Assembly (NCBI GenBank): GCA_013396755.1
Contig: VWZF01005181.1
Span: 713,257-777,256 of the forward strand
Source of the DNA: Sclerurus mexicanus
Taxonomy: Eukaryota > Chordata > Aves > Passeriformes > Furnariidae
Direction: 5' to 3'
DNA length: 64,000 bases
Positions 11,358 through 24,300 of this stretch are shown one piece after another. Made by a program: the position numbers and the translations under genes. Positions within the stretch are counted from its first letter, which is position 1. Each line of letters starts with the position of its first letter. The notes under the pieces were generated by a model. That model was not told the origin of the DNA. It ran no database searches and was given only the letters and a program-made list of their open reading frames with translations.

Positions 11358-14300
11358 AATTATTTTTCCAGAGACCTTGGCTTGCTGCTTCTGGGGCAGC
11401 AGCAGCAGCTGCTAGTGCTGTCCTGTAATTCTTCCATCTCGGTCACAGGGGACTGGAAGGGAAAAGACGGTCTGTCTCAGCAGCAGTCCACCAGCTGCCG
11501 CTACAATCTATAATGTGTAAATTTGCAAAATATAGCTTTTAATTTTGCTTTGCAGTCAGAATGAAAAACTAGAGTGCACCACCACTGCCATCGTTGATTG
11601 ATTAATAGAAATATATGCTCCCTGCTCCCCGGTTCAGACTTGGACAAAAAGTACTTGCAAGTGGCTAAAAATAAAAGGTAAGAAACCTGACAGACTTTGC
11701 CACCAACAGAGTAATTAACAACACATTGTTGTGTATGTGTGCTTGAGAATATGCTCTAGGTAGGTAAAAGCTGTTGAGTAATGCAAAAATATTAACTAAA
11801 TTAGAGTATAAAATTATGCTTAGGGTCACGTTACTTTCTGAAGTACACGGATAAGCAAGGTTTCTTTGTTACAGTGTCAGCGACTGAGGGAGTCCCACAG
11901 ATTCGAGCTGAAGAGGCTTTCCTGAAAATGTATATTGAAACATATTTTTGGTTTTGAGGTTTTTCTTAAAGGAGAGGGAAGGGGAATTGAAGAATAGGTG
12001 GTGTGATTAGTGTTCTTTCTCTGTTGGCAATGAAGTTGGAGTAGCAATAGAAGCTCCTTGTTTTGTATCCAGTCACACACGTCAAGTAGGGAAATGGCAC
12101 ATAGAAAAGATAAGTAGGCCCCAAACTTCCATTACAAATGGATTTATAACCTCTTTAGTGTGTATTTATGAATGATGAATCTTTTACTTGGACAATTGAA
12201 GAAGAACCAGCCATAATATGGCTAGAATTTTTGAAAGAACTTGTTTACACTGAGCAATTTGACTCAGTGGATTGTTCAGGAGACTTGAACTATAAAACGC
12301 TATTCATCCATAAAAATAATTCATGTTGTTGTGGCACACATTGTTGGCCAAAGAAAGACCGTGTGTGTAGCTGAGAGAACTAATTTTATCCCAAGTCAGT
12401 TTTGTAGTTGATGTCCCTAGAGACTCTGTTGCCGTCTTCGTTTTTGTTTAAGTGCTCTGAAGTCCTTTGCTGTGGAAGTTGCATGAGAACTGTAGTGTGT
12501 GAAGGATAGAACAGAAACCTTTGTGTGCCAGGTTGCTACGGGGACCATGAGATGGTTTGCGTCCGGAGTTCGTGGCAGCTGGCTATCTGCTTTCCTCAGC
12601 AGTTTCAATGGGGTAAGGGGCTCGGAGAAGCCAGCTGCCTTGTTGGCCTGCCTGCCCAGGGCCGTGTGTGCGGGGTGTTGGTGCCGGGTCAGTTGCAGAC
12701 TGCTGCCTTCCTGCATGTGCTCCGCGGTAAACCCAAATGTGGAGCAATCACAGATCTCATTTGGTCAATGTGTCCGCATTTTAACCCTTCTGCTGAACAT
12801 CTGTGAGTGTTCTAGTGTGCAAGTTGGACTTTTTTGCTACCAGTTAGAATATACTGGGTCCAAACCAAAGCTTCAGATGCAAATTTGTCAGGATTTGGGA
12901 GAAAGCAGGTCTGGACCTCACCTTTGTGGACACCCTAACTCTGTCAATAAAGGTGCAGTGTAACCTAGTACCCATCTCCAGAATCACTAGTTCTGATTTC
13001 TGGACATCCCATGTGATATAACATTGGCAGTCTTAAGTGAAAGCATAAGCAAACCCTAATCTCACAAGACATACTGCATTGAGTAAATATATTGTACAGG
13101 CATGTTGGCAGAAATAAACTAAGTCTAGATGTGTCTTTGGGACTCAAAAGCAAAACAATTTAAAATAGTTTAAGGAGTCAAAAAATGCATACTGCACGCA
13201 TGTGTGTGCACATGCGGAGTTTTTTAGCATGTAGAAAATACAGCCCCAAGTGTATACCATGCCTTCCAGCTCCTGGGAAAATACAGTAAGAAGAAATTAA
13301 CATAGTGAGCCATTATTCAGGCACTTGGGAAGTAGGAGAGTGGAAGAGGAGGTTTTTTTGCTCTCAAGTCTTTCCTGGTTATATTTTTTATTGAAATAAA
13401 CATGGTATGCTCAAGTATTTATACAGAAGTGAAGTTCAGTGGTCTCACTTAATTGGGCAGACAAGTAAAATTTAGTGGAGTGCACACAGTTTGTGTCATT
13501 CGATTGCAGTGTTTTGGGTTGGCTGCCCGCTCACTTGCAGGGGGAGGATAGAAATGAAATTATAGGCTCTTCACAAGTGAAAACCATCAGAACTCTTGGA
13601 AGTACTACTTTAGCCAGACTTTACAATATTGGATGTTACTAGTCTGTTAAAGTCTACCAGAAATTAACTATCGAAAACTACTTGTGTTTAACCTCTAATG
13701 ACTGATAGAGTATGTTTTAAAACTTCAGTGGTTGCAAGCTGGATTGAAGCTTGCTAATTTCTGACTAGGTGGCCAAAAAGGCCTCTAGGACTCTGAGTAA
13801 AGGTTCAAAGAAAGCAAGTTCACCTTTTGAATACTTATTTTTGTCTTCCTATTGCAGTAAAGGCATCTATCTTCTGCCAGTGCTTTTTGAGCTATGCACT
13901 GAATTCTTTTGAAGATGATTGAATTTGCTTTTTATTGGCTTTTCCTTTCCTTCAAAATTAATATCTTTATTTTAACATTCAAACTCTCAATCACGGCTTC
14001 TTTCAAACAGAGATGGTTATCTTGGCACTACAAAAAAGTCCCTTACTAGATACTGATACTTACAGCACGGGCTGTTTTCCATCCGTTCTGGGAGGACCAA
14101 CTCTTAATGAAAAGAACAGCATTAAAGTCTCAATGAGAACCAGCCTTTCTTCACTTCTGCCCCTGTGGGCATTTGAGCAGTCTCTGCATCTTCCTGCTTA
14201 GACACTGTATGCAAGGGATGCCACTCTGGGGGCAAAGCTAACCTTTGGGAATAGTTGAAGTGTGGTTTGGAGGGAGCACTGAAATTTTTCAGCTGTTGCA

Positions 14301-15337
14301 GTCTCACTGGTTATCTCCTATGTAACTCTTTACATCAAAGTGAGAAGGTGACCATTACTGTTGTATCCTATCTATGAAGCTTTGGCTATGGGCAGTAATC
14401 TCATAGTCTAATCTGCTACAGATTAGTCCATTCTGGTGCTTAGCATAAAACATTCTCAGACAATAGTCAGAAATAGATATTCAAAGATTTTTCTGAAAGG
14501 GGACCTAAAAGCATACTGTGATCTCTGAAAGAATATGGTATCTAAACAACGGGAAACTTAATTTCTTAATTTCTTAGCCACAAGACTTCTTGGTAGTCAG
14601 ACTTCTTAAAAATTCATATTCCCCAAAACCTTTTTAAGGGAGGGAGTTCTAAGATTGCCTAACATGTCACTAGGGATAGTGTCACGTCTGTTTGTCTTTA
14701 GTAAACACAATGCCAGATCGGGAGCCAGAGGATAATCTTTTACTCTAAATTGTTTTCCTGTAATATCTGAGGCTGCACAGTCTAAAATCAGGAGTGGAGA
14801 AAGGCTATACTGAGTCTCTCTTTGCCTGCTGATACAGGCATGATTTCATTATACAAACATTTGCTCCATTAATTGTGATTATTCCTAATCCTCCGTTTTG
14901 CTTAATGGCAAAACATTTCACTGGAGGGAAGAAAAAATTAGATTAAAGTAAAGACTTTCAGACAGTAAAGGCTACTAATTGAAACCTGCAAGGGATACCC
15001 CCATCATGGAAATTCAAAATTACAAAAGTTATTTCTGAGGTAACTGGAGAAGTGATACTTGAAAATCCTCAGGCATACACTTTGCATTAAGTTTTTGTAG
15101 GTTTTAAATCAAGGTTGTTTTTTTTTCTTACTCTGTAAACGTAAGAACATAGCTTTAATAAATGTGCACACACAGGGCTACATGTGTGTCTGTACAACAT
15201 GCATTTTCTTGTCTTCTGATGGAAAGTAGATGTTTTGATTTTGCATGTGTGTCCATGTGGACCTCTAAAAGGAGATAAATGGCAGATGGGAATGCTAGAA
15301 TATTTTGGTTCTGTTTCTCTCTGCTCTTTCCTTGGTG

Positions 15338-15384
15338 TTTTTTTTTGTTGTTGTTGTTTGGGGGAGTTTGTTGGGGTTTTTTTA
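15338..15384. repeat. T/TTG-rich low-complexity tract
   Basis: A T-run, then several TTG units, a G-run and another T-run on the + strand. On the - strand it produces the Asn/Lys-rich stretch inside the 174-codon open frame at 15155-15679, which is a reason to disbelieve that frame. Confidence 0.75.
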
Positions 15385-18300
15385 GTGCCTGCCTTCCCTT
15401 GTTGTAACCTTGCATCGAGGTCTTGGAATAAAATATTTTTCCCTGTGGAAAGCTCGCATGTGTGTTTCTGTTTTTTCCTCCACAGTCTGTGGTATACAGC
15501 AGTGTAGAGATCTTCCAGTTCCTATTCTCTGAAGGTTGGTAGTACTTTACCCAATAGAAGACTGAAGCATGTGAAGGTTTCTCTACCTCCTCTCCTGCAG
15601 CTCCTGCAGAAAGTGGAGAGCAGTGAGCTGCTCCTGGAGCTCCTTTACCATATGACAAACCTCCGGCTTGCAGGCACACAGATGGGTGTTGAGTGAGTAA
15701 AAATACGAGTGCTGACGCTTATCTAAGAAACATCTTGTGCCTTCATTGAGTGTACAGTGGTAGGACAGCACTTCATAAATGGATTTTGAGGTTGCATAGC
15801 ATTTGTTAAGGCTTTTGAAAGGAAGAAAATAATATTGTAAAAGATAAGATCCCTCAAATATTTGTCAACAGGTTGGTTTTTTGTTTTGAAGAGTTTAAAC
15901 CTACATAATTCTGGATTTTTGGGCTATTTTTCAGTTTCTTCATTGACACTGTTTTGAATGCATAATATAGCATGTAAGTTGTGTGTGTCATGAAGGAACC
16001 CTAGTAAAATTTAAATTCGTAGGTTAAAATTGCTTTTCTCTGTGTTTTCTGTTCTGTGTCTCCCTCCATTCCCCCACCCTTAAGTCCATTAGGTGTAAGT
16101 CAGATTGGCTTGATGATTCGTATCAGACCTCTCTTCCTGTTACTCCCAGATAAATCATGTGACTAAGAGTGAACTTAGGCACAACCTTATTCCTGCTGGG
16201 GACAGAGACTGCATTTGCTGAAGCTCTGTGCTGGTGAATAGTACCCTACTGAGCTCTATATGGGAAAGTGTGTGGGTGGCAATTTACATGGTAAACAAAG
16301 GCAGGCAGGGAAGGAATACAGTTAAGCTTATGATTTTAATGCTTTAGATCACCTCAAAACGTGTCTGTTGAAAATTAGCAGCTACAAATATCAGAAAAGG
16401 AAGATTGGTGTACATTTTTCTATTTTTAAGATTCGATCTTTAAACAAAAAGGTTTTTGCATGTATCTGTTGAGAAATTTGTTGATTTAACTTATACTGAT
16501 TTTGTGGTAATAGCAAATAAAGACTGTACTTGCAGCTATTTCATTTAAGGATGAATGGGGACCTTTTATTAATCAGAAAAATACTTATAGTCATCTGGAG
16601 GATCACACCCCCCACCTCCTGCTACCCTAAGTAGGTTCTTTGCTTGTTTGTCATCAAAGGTGTAGGGAGGCAAAGTGAATTAGATGGCGAGGGACTAGAA
16701 AGTGTGTCAGAAAATATTGACATTCTTATTTGTGGTGTGTATCTACTGTGTGACCTTGGACAAGTCTCTTCACCTATGCCATATCCTGTTATTAGATTAT
16801 AAATCTCTCCTGGGAGAATGCTTGTCACAGTTTGCTTTTGTATCTGGCAAAGGGTCTTTTAGATATTAGTGTAAAACAAATAATAGAAATAAGGATAAAA
16901 GTTTTTTTTTCCTGGAAGACTAGCCTTTGATGAAGACAGGGATTTCTTTTTAACCTTGCTCTGGTGCCCACTCAGCTGCAAAAAGGTTCCTTCACTCTAC
17001 TGTCTTCCTAGCAGCAAAAAACCCCCAAAACCTAAACTGAAATTTGCTATATATTCAACTAAATAAATGTTGTGAGTGACTGCACAGTCCTTGAAAAGTT
17101 TTGCAAATTAATTCTAAAATGCAAAAAAAAAAACCAAAACCCCAAAAAAACATGAATATTTGCTGTATTTTCTCTTTGATTATACTAAGATGTTTCTGTG
17201 GCATTGTTGTATGAATTGTGTATTTTAATTGTGGTCACGATATATGTTTCCTTGGGGGAAGGCTTGTCGTTCAGAAGTGGCCAACCAATGTGATAACTGT
17301 TACCTCACAGCCATGCACAGCTCGAGCTGCTCCAGGAAAGTAACTGACTTATTTCATGTGATGAAACTCTTGTTCCAGTTCACCTCCCATTTCGAACTGA
17401 TACCCTTCATGCTTGCATTGGCGCTGGAAAGGAAGTTCACGTGGGAGCCTCTCCCTTCCAGTTCACTGACTTGCATCCAGGCCACTCGCAGATGCTGCCG
17501 TGCGGAGAAGCTGCCGCTCTGCTGTGGGAGGAGAGCTCGTTGTGTAATGCAGCGTGTCACAAGGGGTTTGCCAGGGTGGTTGGCCACAGACTGAGCTCTT
17601 TCCCTCCCCTGAGTTGGATGAGCAGCATGGTTGATTTGTGGGAGTTCGGCTTTGTCTTTTGTAGGGTTCAATAGGAGAAATTTCATGGATTTGCATGTCA
17701 GCTGGAGGAAAACTTTCCTTGTTTCTGGTTGCAACTCTGTCAGATGATTTTTTTTTTCCAGAAAAGCATGCAAAAGAAAGGATGTCTTTTTTCTGTTTAA
17801 TGAGTATTCGAGTATTTTTGAGTGGTTTTGCTTTCGGGTCATTGGAGTTTTTGAGGTGTTTTATTTTTCTTTTATGCCATTCAGGACACTGAAATGGTAT
17901 TTTTCAAGTTTTTTACTAGTAACACACTGTGAAATTATTTAAGAGGGAGAGAAATTAAGATTTCCAGGTGATAGTCACTTAATTCTAGGAGTTGACTCTT
18001 TAATTACAAAATGACACTTTAATTCAACATAGCATAAGAAAGATTGTTTTTTAATTGTTTCATAATGTCAGAATGGATAAATATGTAAGTCTAATCTGTG
18101 CTCCTGCATACAGCCAAGAGTGTTCCTTCCAGTAATATTTCTGTCAGGCTGTTTAATTTGTTGAAGCCTTTAAAAGATGTCATGTGATGTAGTAATTTAA
18201 AAAGTGAAAAATGAAGACAGTAGAAAGAGACATACCTGACATGAATACAATTTAATGTGCATGTGGTTCAAATTGCTTTGGATAATATTCCTGTGCAGTC

Positions 18301-21300
18301 CCTGTTTGTTCCTTGGGCATGACTTTCCTAATAGAAGTGAGGGTATTGACTGCAGTCTTTGCTGATAATTACTTCCTAAATATAATTAAATATGAAGGTG
18401 GTGCTAGGAAGATGCTAATTGGCTTGCGAACAGTCCTGGGATTTTTCACTTTCCCAGAACCAGTAAATGAGAGCGCTTGATGTAGCAGTTCTTCGACAGC
18501 AGGGACCGCTGATCGGGTTGCCGAAGCCAGCAAATCAGGATTCCTGTGGTGGCACAGTGGGGAAGGGGTCTTTTTGCTTAAGGCACAAGCAAAATACTTC
18601 TTCAAAAGCTGTGAGACCTTGGAGAAGCCATTCAGTCCCTCTGTCTAAAAGAGAAGCAATAAGTTTGTTTCTTGTCTTTCTGGATGAAAGCGTAGGTGGG
18701 GGGTTTTTTGGTATATTTATAAATAAAAGGTTGATCGTGAGCTTACAATGTTACTGGAATACAGGCAGGTTTAGAAGCTGTTTGGCATCATGGGTTGTCT
18801 GTATCAGTGTGGCTATGCCATATTGCAACTACTCTGACTTTCAGCTATCATCAGCTGTTTGGAAAGGCCCCAAATGTTGCTTAGACAACACACCTTATTC
18901 TTCCAAAAGCCAAAGCTTTCGTGGAAGCAGTAAGTGTAATTTTCAAAAGCAGGCTGGCTTAGGCGAGATCTGAAAGACAAAAGGAAATGGGGGCTTTAAG
19001 GAAAGTTAGCATGCAGCTGTCCCCAGCAAGGCACGCTGGTGTTCAAAGCTGCAGTGTTTGTGTTGTGTAAGCGTGACTAATGTCTGTGATTCATGAGGAA
19101 GCATGGCTTGTCTTGGGACGGCTGAGCTGGTGTCACCTCAAGCTCCCTGGTCGCTTTCTCGGAAGCCTGCTCTGCTGCAGCGGGGTTGGCAGAGCTGCTC
19201 ACCAAGCAGCTGCTGACCTGCTGTGAATGACAGCTTGACATATGAAGGTAGACCAAAAGCAGGGCTGCTGACAGAATAGACTTTGTGTGGTAGTGGTCTG
19301 TCTGCGATACCTCATATATTAAGCCTTGAGCTGAAACTGCTACAGAAGAATGATGATCCAGTGATGGTTTTCAGTACAAACATGTTTCAGCAAAGGGTAA
19401 AACAATTACAGTCTGACGTGAATTTTTTGTGGACAGTTAAGAAAAAAAAATGTTGTGAGTCACTGACAGCAAAAGCCTCTGTGTTGTGGGGTTTGTTTTA
19501 AGCAGCTTTTTTTTGTTGAAATTTCATTTCTGTGGAGTAGAGGTTTTGCATTATTGCTGGTTCTTTAGGAGGTCAGAAAAAGGTAAGGTTATCCATTAAT
19601 TTCTCAGTATAAGGGGTCTGTTGTTGAGTCCAAGCATAGGAACATAAACCCACTGAAATTAGTCATGATATAGTGAAATTTTTTTGCCTTAGTAGGTATT
19701 GTATTGAACATGATTTTAAACCTATTTGTTGCCTCAACTTAGGGTTTTTTAGACTTGTGAGTTTATCCTTTAACTGCTCTCAAGAGCTGATTTTTATCAA
19801 AGTTTCGTTATATAAATCTTTTTCAGTCTTGGGAAGATAATGCATCCTTGTGCAAAACCTGCCTCTTGCTGAAATCGATGAAGAGCAAGGCCCACTTGCT
19901 TGCAGGGCAGTGGCATTGTTGCGAGGTTATCAGAAGGTTAAAGGTACAAATCGGCTATTGACTCCAATAACTTCTATGAGGGAAATATAGAAAAAGATAT
20001 CTTTTTTGTAAATGAGATAATGTAGTGTGTGCTAGATTCTGGCCTTTGCTGAAGAGGTGCAAGTGCAACAAGATTTTGTGGCTCCAGGAAGATGAGATTT
20101 AGATGCTCCCATTTGGGCTGTAACAGGAGGCGAACTTTTGCAAAGAGCATTCATAATGCTTGCCATGGGTTACTGTTGTGTATCCTGCTTCACAAAGCAA
20201 ACCTTTATCCAAAATCTTGATCCTTTTTAGGTGGTTAAGGAAGGTACAAGAGGCATTTGACAGCATTTTTCACATGCCTCTGACCTGCTGGAAGAGCAAA
20301 GAGAAATACCACAGAAAAGACTGTTCTTGAAATATTTGTGACCATTTGGAAACTGGGATAAATTGAAACTCTCCCAGGATTTCTAGACCAAAGAGATGCT
20401 GGTAAATATGCCAGCTTCTGGAACTCTGGAGGTCTGCACAGTGCTAGTGGCAATTAGTGATGCCTGAAAAAAAAGATGGCACACTTTGGGTTTTGAAAAA
20501 GGAAAACTTGCTGAGATAGATAAAAAATAATGTATTTTAAAACATTTTGAGAATTGAAGAATGAGTTTTGGTTTCTTCTACTGTGTCTTCCTTTCCATTT
20601 ATATTTTCCAATAAATCTGCAACACCAAAGTTATGGAAGTGATTTAAGAAGAGAAAACTGGGTGACATGCCTCCATATAAATCGCAGGCATATAAAGCAT
20701 ACGATTCTGAACACCATTCTGCTCTCTTATTTGAAGAAGTATTTCTTTTAACATGTAACTTCATTAGCACTTCAACATCATAAATTATGGTAACATGTTA
20801 AAAATGTTTTGATTATTCTCATATATGTTGTCATCCTGTGTTTGTAACCAAAGTTTAACATCTTGGCAATTCCTTATTTTGTAATTGAGAGATGTATGAT
20901 AAATAGGATTTTTCAAGCAGTTGAAGTTTCAATCTCACATGAACTGGAACTTCCACGTCTTCCGAATTTGTCACTGACTCAAGAGCAAGTCTTGATACTG
21001 ATAGTTATCGGACCTGTGAAGCTCTCAGTATTTGAGCCAGGGAGCCGTAGTATTTAAAAATATTTCATATTTAACCAGTCTTTTCTGAGGGAATTTTTAT
21101 TTCATCGTGAAAGCCAGTACAAATCATTAAACCTAGGTCCTGATCCAACAAGGAGCTGCACACGAGGGAACCTGCCTGTATGGAGTTTTCATGAAGGTTC
21201 AGTACCTCTGATGAGTTTTTTCAAACGTGTCTTCAGAAAGTTAGAGCTAAAGCCATTCAGTTTACAGGCCCATAGGCCCTTTTTAACCCTTCTGGAAATG

Positions 21301-24300
21301 TCAGCTTTGTATGACCTGGCCTGGCTGTGGAAGGGCTATCCATGCAGGAATCCTGCAGATCCCAGCAGGTAGGAGGAAAACATGAACTCCCAAGAATGTC
21401 ATCCCTTACCACATTCTTTCTCTGAGTGGTTTTAAAGGTTGTTTGGCAAGCTTGTTTGCTTTGGCAAAATTTGCGACTGATGAGCAATTCTTAAGAGAAC
21501 TTGCTAGTGACTTACCAAAAGAAATGTTCCAACTGTTATGCTGGGTTTTGCAGTTACTTTTTGTTTGCTTATATTTAAGGTCAGACCATTGAGAAGTAGT
21601 ATATTTCTGCAAATCAGCTTGTTTTTTATGGAGGTTGCATTTGAAAACAAACCCCCCAAAACATAACAGCTCAAGGAAAGCAGGTGCATCATCCCTTTTG
21701 TTCTATCAGCATTTGTTCTGATTTTAAGGGAGAGAATAAACTGCTATTTTGGAAAGTGCTGTTTTATAATATTCAGTGATAAAATGTTTGCAAGTTCTGG
21801 TCCTTTGTGCATTGCCTACAGTTATGAAAATGGAAACATGCTCATATCTTTATGATAACAAGGAGATCAGTATGCTCTGTTTTTATATAAAATAACTCAA
21901 TTTGATGCATTTAAATAATAGTGCCTGAACCAGTAGGGATTAAAAGAGCTGGTAAAGGGTTTGAGATTTTTGAGCTATAAAAATATTTAGTTACATGTCA
22001 CTGTTAAGACTAGAGCTTAGAAAAGCACATGAACATGTGTTTAACTTAAATCTGATGTTATTTTGTGGAGTATTTAGTGTGAACCTAATTACATGTCATA
22101 GTGCAGTCCCGACTCAGAGCTGGAATGTCAATCAAGTAACTAAAAAAGGACTAGTCATGACATGGAGATTAATCCATCTCCACAACTCCAGGTTTTGGAG
22201 ACTTGTAAGTCTAAGGAACTTGGCAAAAGTCTCTTTTGTTACAGGAGTTAAAGTAGGTATTTTTGTGATTGATTGACCTATTCTGACCAGGATATGTATG
22301 TTCAGTTTTCTCTCTATCAGACTCTCCTGTGTGGTTTTTGGGAATTCATTGGAATTTTCGGTGACTTACTGTTTGCCCTACCAATAAGAGGTAAAACTGC
22401 TTTTCTCCTGACACTTGGCAATCGTGAAAATAAAGCTGAGGCCTGTAAAGACTTCAGCAGCAGATGGACTTGGATTTTTTAAATATGTCTGAACATTATT
22501 CACATGTGTCTTCCAGCATCGCTGTGATACAAGAAAGACTCTGTTCTGCTTTTTTTTGTATTTCAAAAAATGTTCCAGTTGCACTTGAAACATTCAGAAA
22601 CAGAACTGGTTCCCCTGACTCTGCCTATCATGTTGGTTCTGATGCAGTTTTGTCACAGCAGAAGAGCTGTTTGTGTTGGTGCTGGTCCCACAGGCTAATG
22701 CTGTACTCCTATCAGAAGGTATTTCCTAACCATTGGTATATTTTTAATCAAAAGGATTGTTGAAATCTCCTTAAAAATGAAAACAAAAGCACGGGGATAT
22801 CCGTGTTGAAAATGCTACAATTTGTGGCACTGTTCTGTGTGCTTTTTAATCGCATTGGGCAACATCCCAGGGGTGCCACTTTAACCTTGCAACCAGCCAC
22901 TGACTTAAGTAGGATTTTAATGAAGATCCCAGTGAGGATGTAGTGAAACATCCAATAAGGGTACTAAAGTTATATTTTTGTCACTTTCTGTTTCTGTAAG
23001 GTAGGAGACGGTATTTTGGACAGCTAAGAATCACAGCTCCTGAGGTTTTTTCCTTTTCCTTTGCCCTCACCATTTTTTCTTAGGCTTAAACTGATACTTT
23101 TTTTTATTCCTCAGCTAGTCCAAACCCCCCTCTCACCCTGAGAACAGTTGCAGATGCTATCCATTAAGGTCAACTTTGTCCATTTAGCCTTGGAAAGGAA
23201 AAACCTCCTACCTTTCCTCCCTCCAACAGTGATTACCTTTTGTAAGCCTGCCTCAAAACCTCCTTGTGGTGAGGAATCTTGTGTGGGATGGAGGGATGGG
23301 AGAAAATGCTCTAGGGAGCGTAGCAGGGGAAATTACTCTGAATCAGTGTCTGATTATAGGTACGTTTCTCTAGATACTCTACAAAGCTTTAGGTCTTTAC
23401 AAGATTCCTCCCAACTGCCTTTGTTCTTTGTACAGCTCACTTGCAAACCTGGCATGTGGAATTGTTTTATTCAAACTTTACTCAACGACAGGATGTACCT
23501 TAGAATTAGAAATATAATGGGCTGTCAGCTGCTTGCCCAAATTCCATCAGATCTCTATAGTTCTTAATAAATGATCTGACAGCTTATTAACCAGGCAGTA
23601 CAACAGGAGCTTCATTCTGTTGTCAGATTTTAAATCATGTTGCTCTAACAGGTATGCATTTTATCACCACCTTTTTTTCTTTGGGAACGAAAAATAAACA
23701 AGAAAAAGTCAATCTCCCCTTACCTCCCTGATTTCTGGTGATATTAATAAAAATTTTGAGCTAAGTGTGAAGTTAGGATTGGATATCCTGCAGAAATGCT
23801 ACCAGGCATTGAGAAATTAAGTTACTTTGCTGCCCCAGGTTTAAGTGAAAACTTGGAGTATTAAAGAAGTTTAATGCTTTTTTTTGGTTTAATTTGTGGT
23901 TCCTGGTTTAAAAAAAAAACAAACCACACTTTAACAGAAAAAAAAAAAAATATATAATTCAAGTAGGTAAGCTACCAGATCTTAGTTCTTAGTTTAAGTC
24001 TTAGCCAAGTAGAGGTCTTAGAGTTTTTTATTGTTATATGATTCACTTGGTGAAGTAAGTCTGAGGATACATCAGTAGTGAGTGAACACTTATTGACTGC
24101 ATGTTGTTCCATAGTTTTGCAAAAGCATGGCTTTCTTCTTTAAGTTGTGTAAAACTCTTAACATCGTGGGAATTACCACCAATTATGATTCCTATATTTA
24201 GCTTTTCACTTGGAAGGCCAGATATGAATTGAGAATTAGGGACTGCAGGGCTTTATCAGGTCTGTGACCAGCTCCTTTACAGTAATTAAATAACAAAGTG

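Noticed and set aside
12417..12963. Overlapping frames of 154, 93 and 99 codons in a GC-richer patch
   Set aside because: The translations resemble nothing known, and the patch lacks CpG enrichment sufficient for a promoter call.
15596..15675. Leu/Glu-rich reading after an acceptor-like CTCCTGCAG
   Set aside because: The frame ends at a stop after about two dozen codons, with no donor and no recognisable family; probably chance.
15155..15679. Longest open frame in the window (174 codons, - strand)
   Set aside because: It crosses the T/TTG low-complexity tract (Asn/Lys-rich stretch), shows no domain or family resemblance, and has no splice or promoter context.
17229..17842. Overlapping open frames on both strands (121 and 162 codons)
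   Set aside because: Openness in several frames at once points to composition. No homology is recognisable; at most this is a candidate conserved non-coding block.
18467..18973. 168-codon open frame on the + strand
   Set aside because: No recognisable family, no coding-like composition and no supporting splice sites; expected by chance among many frames in 64 kb.
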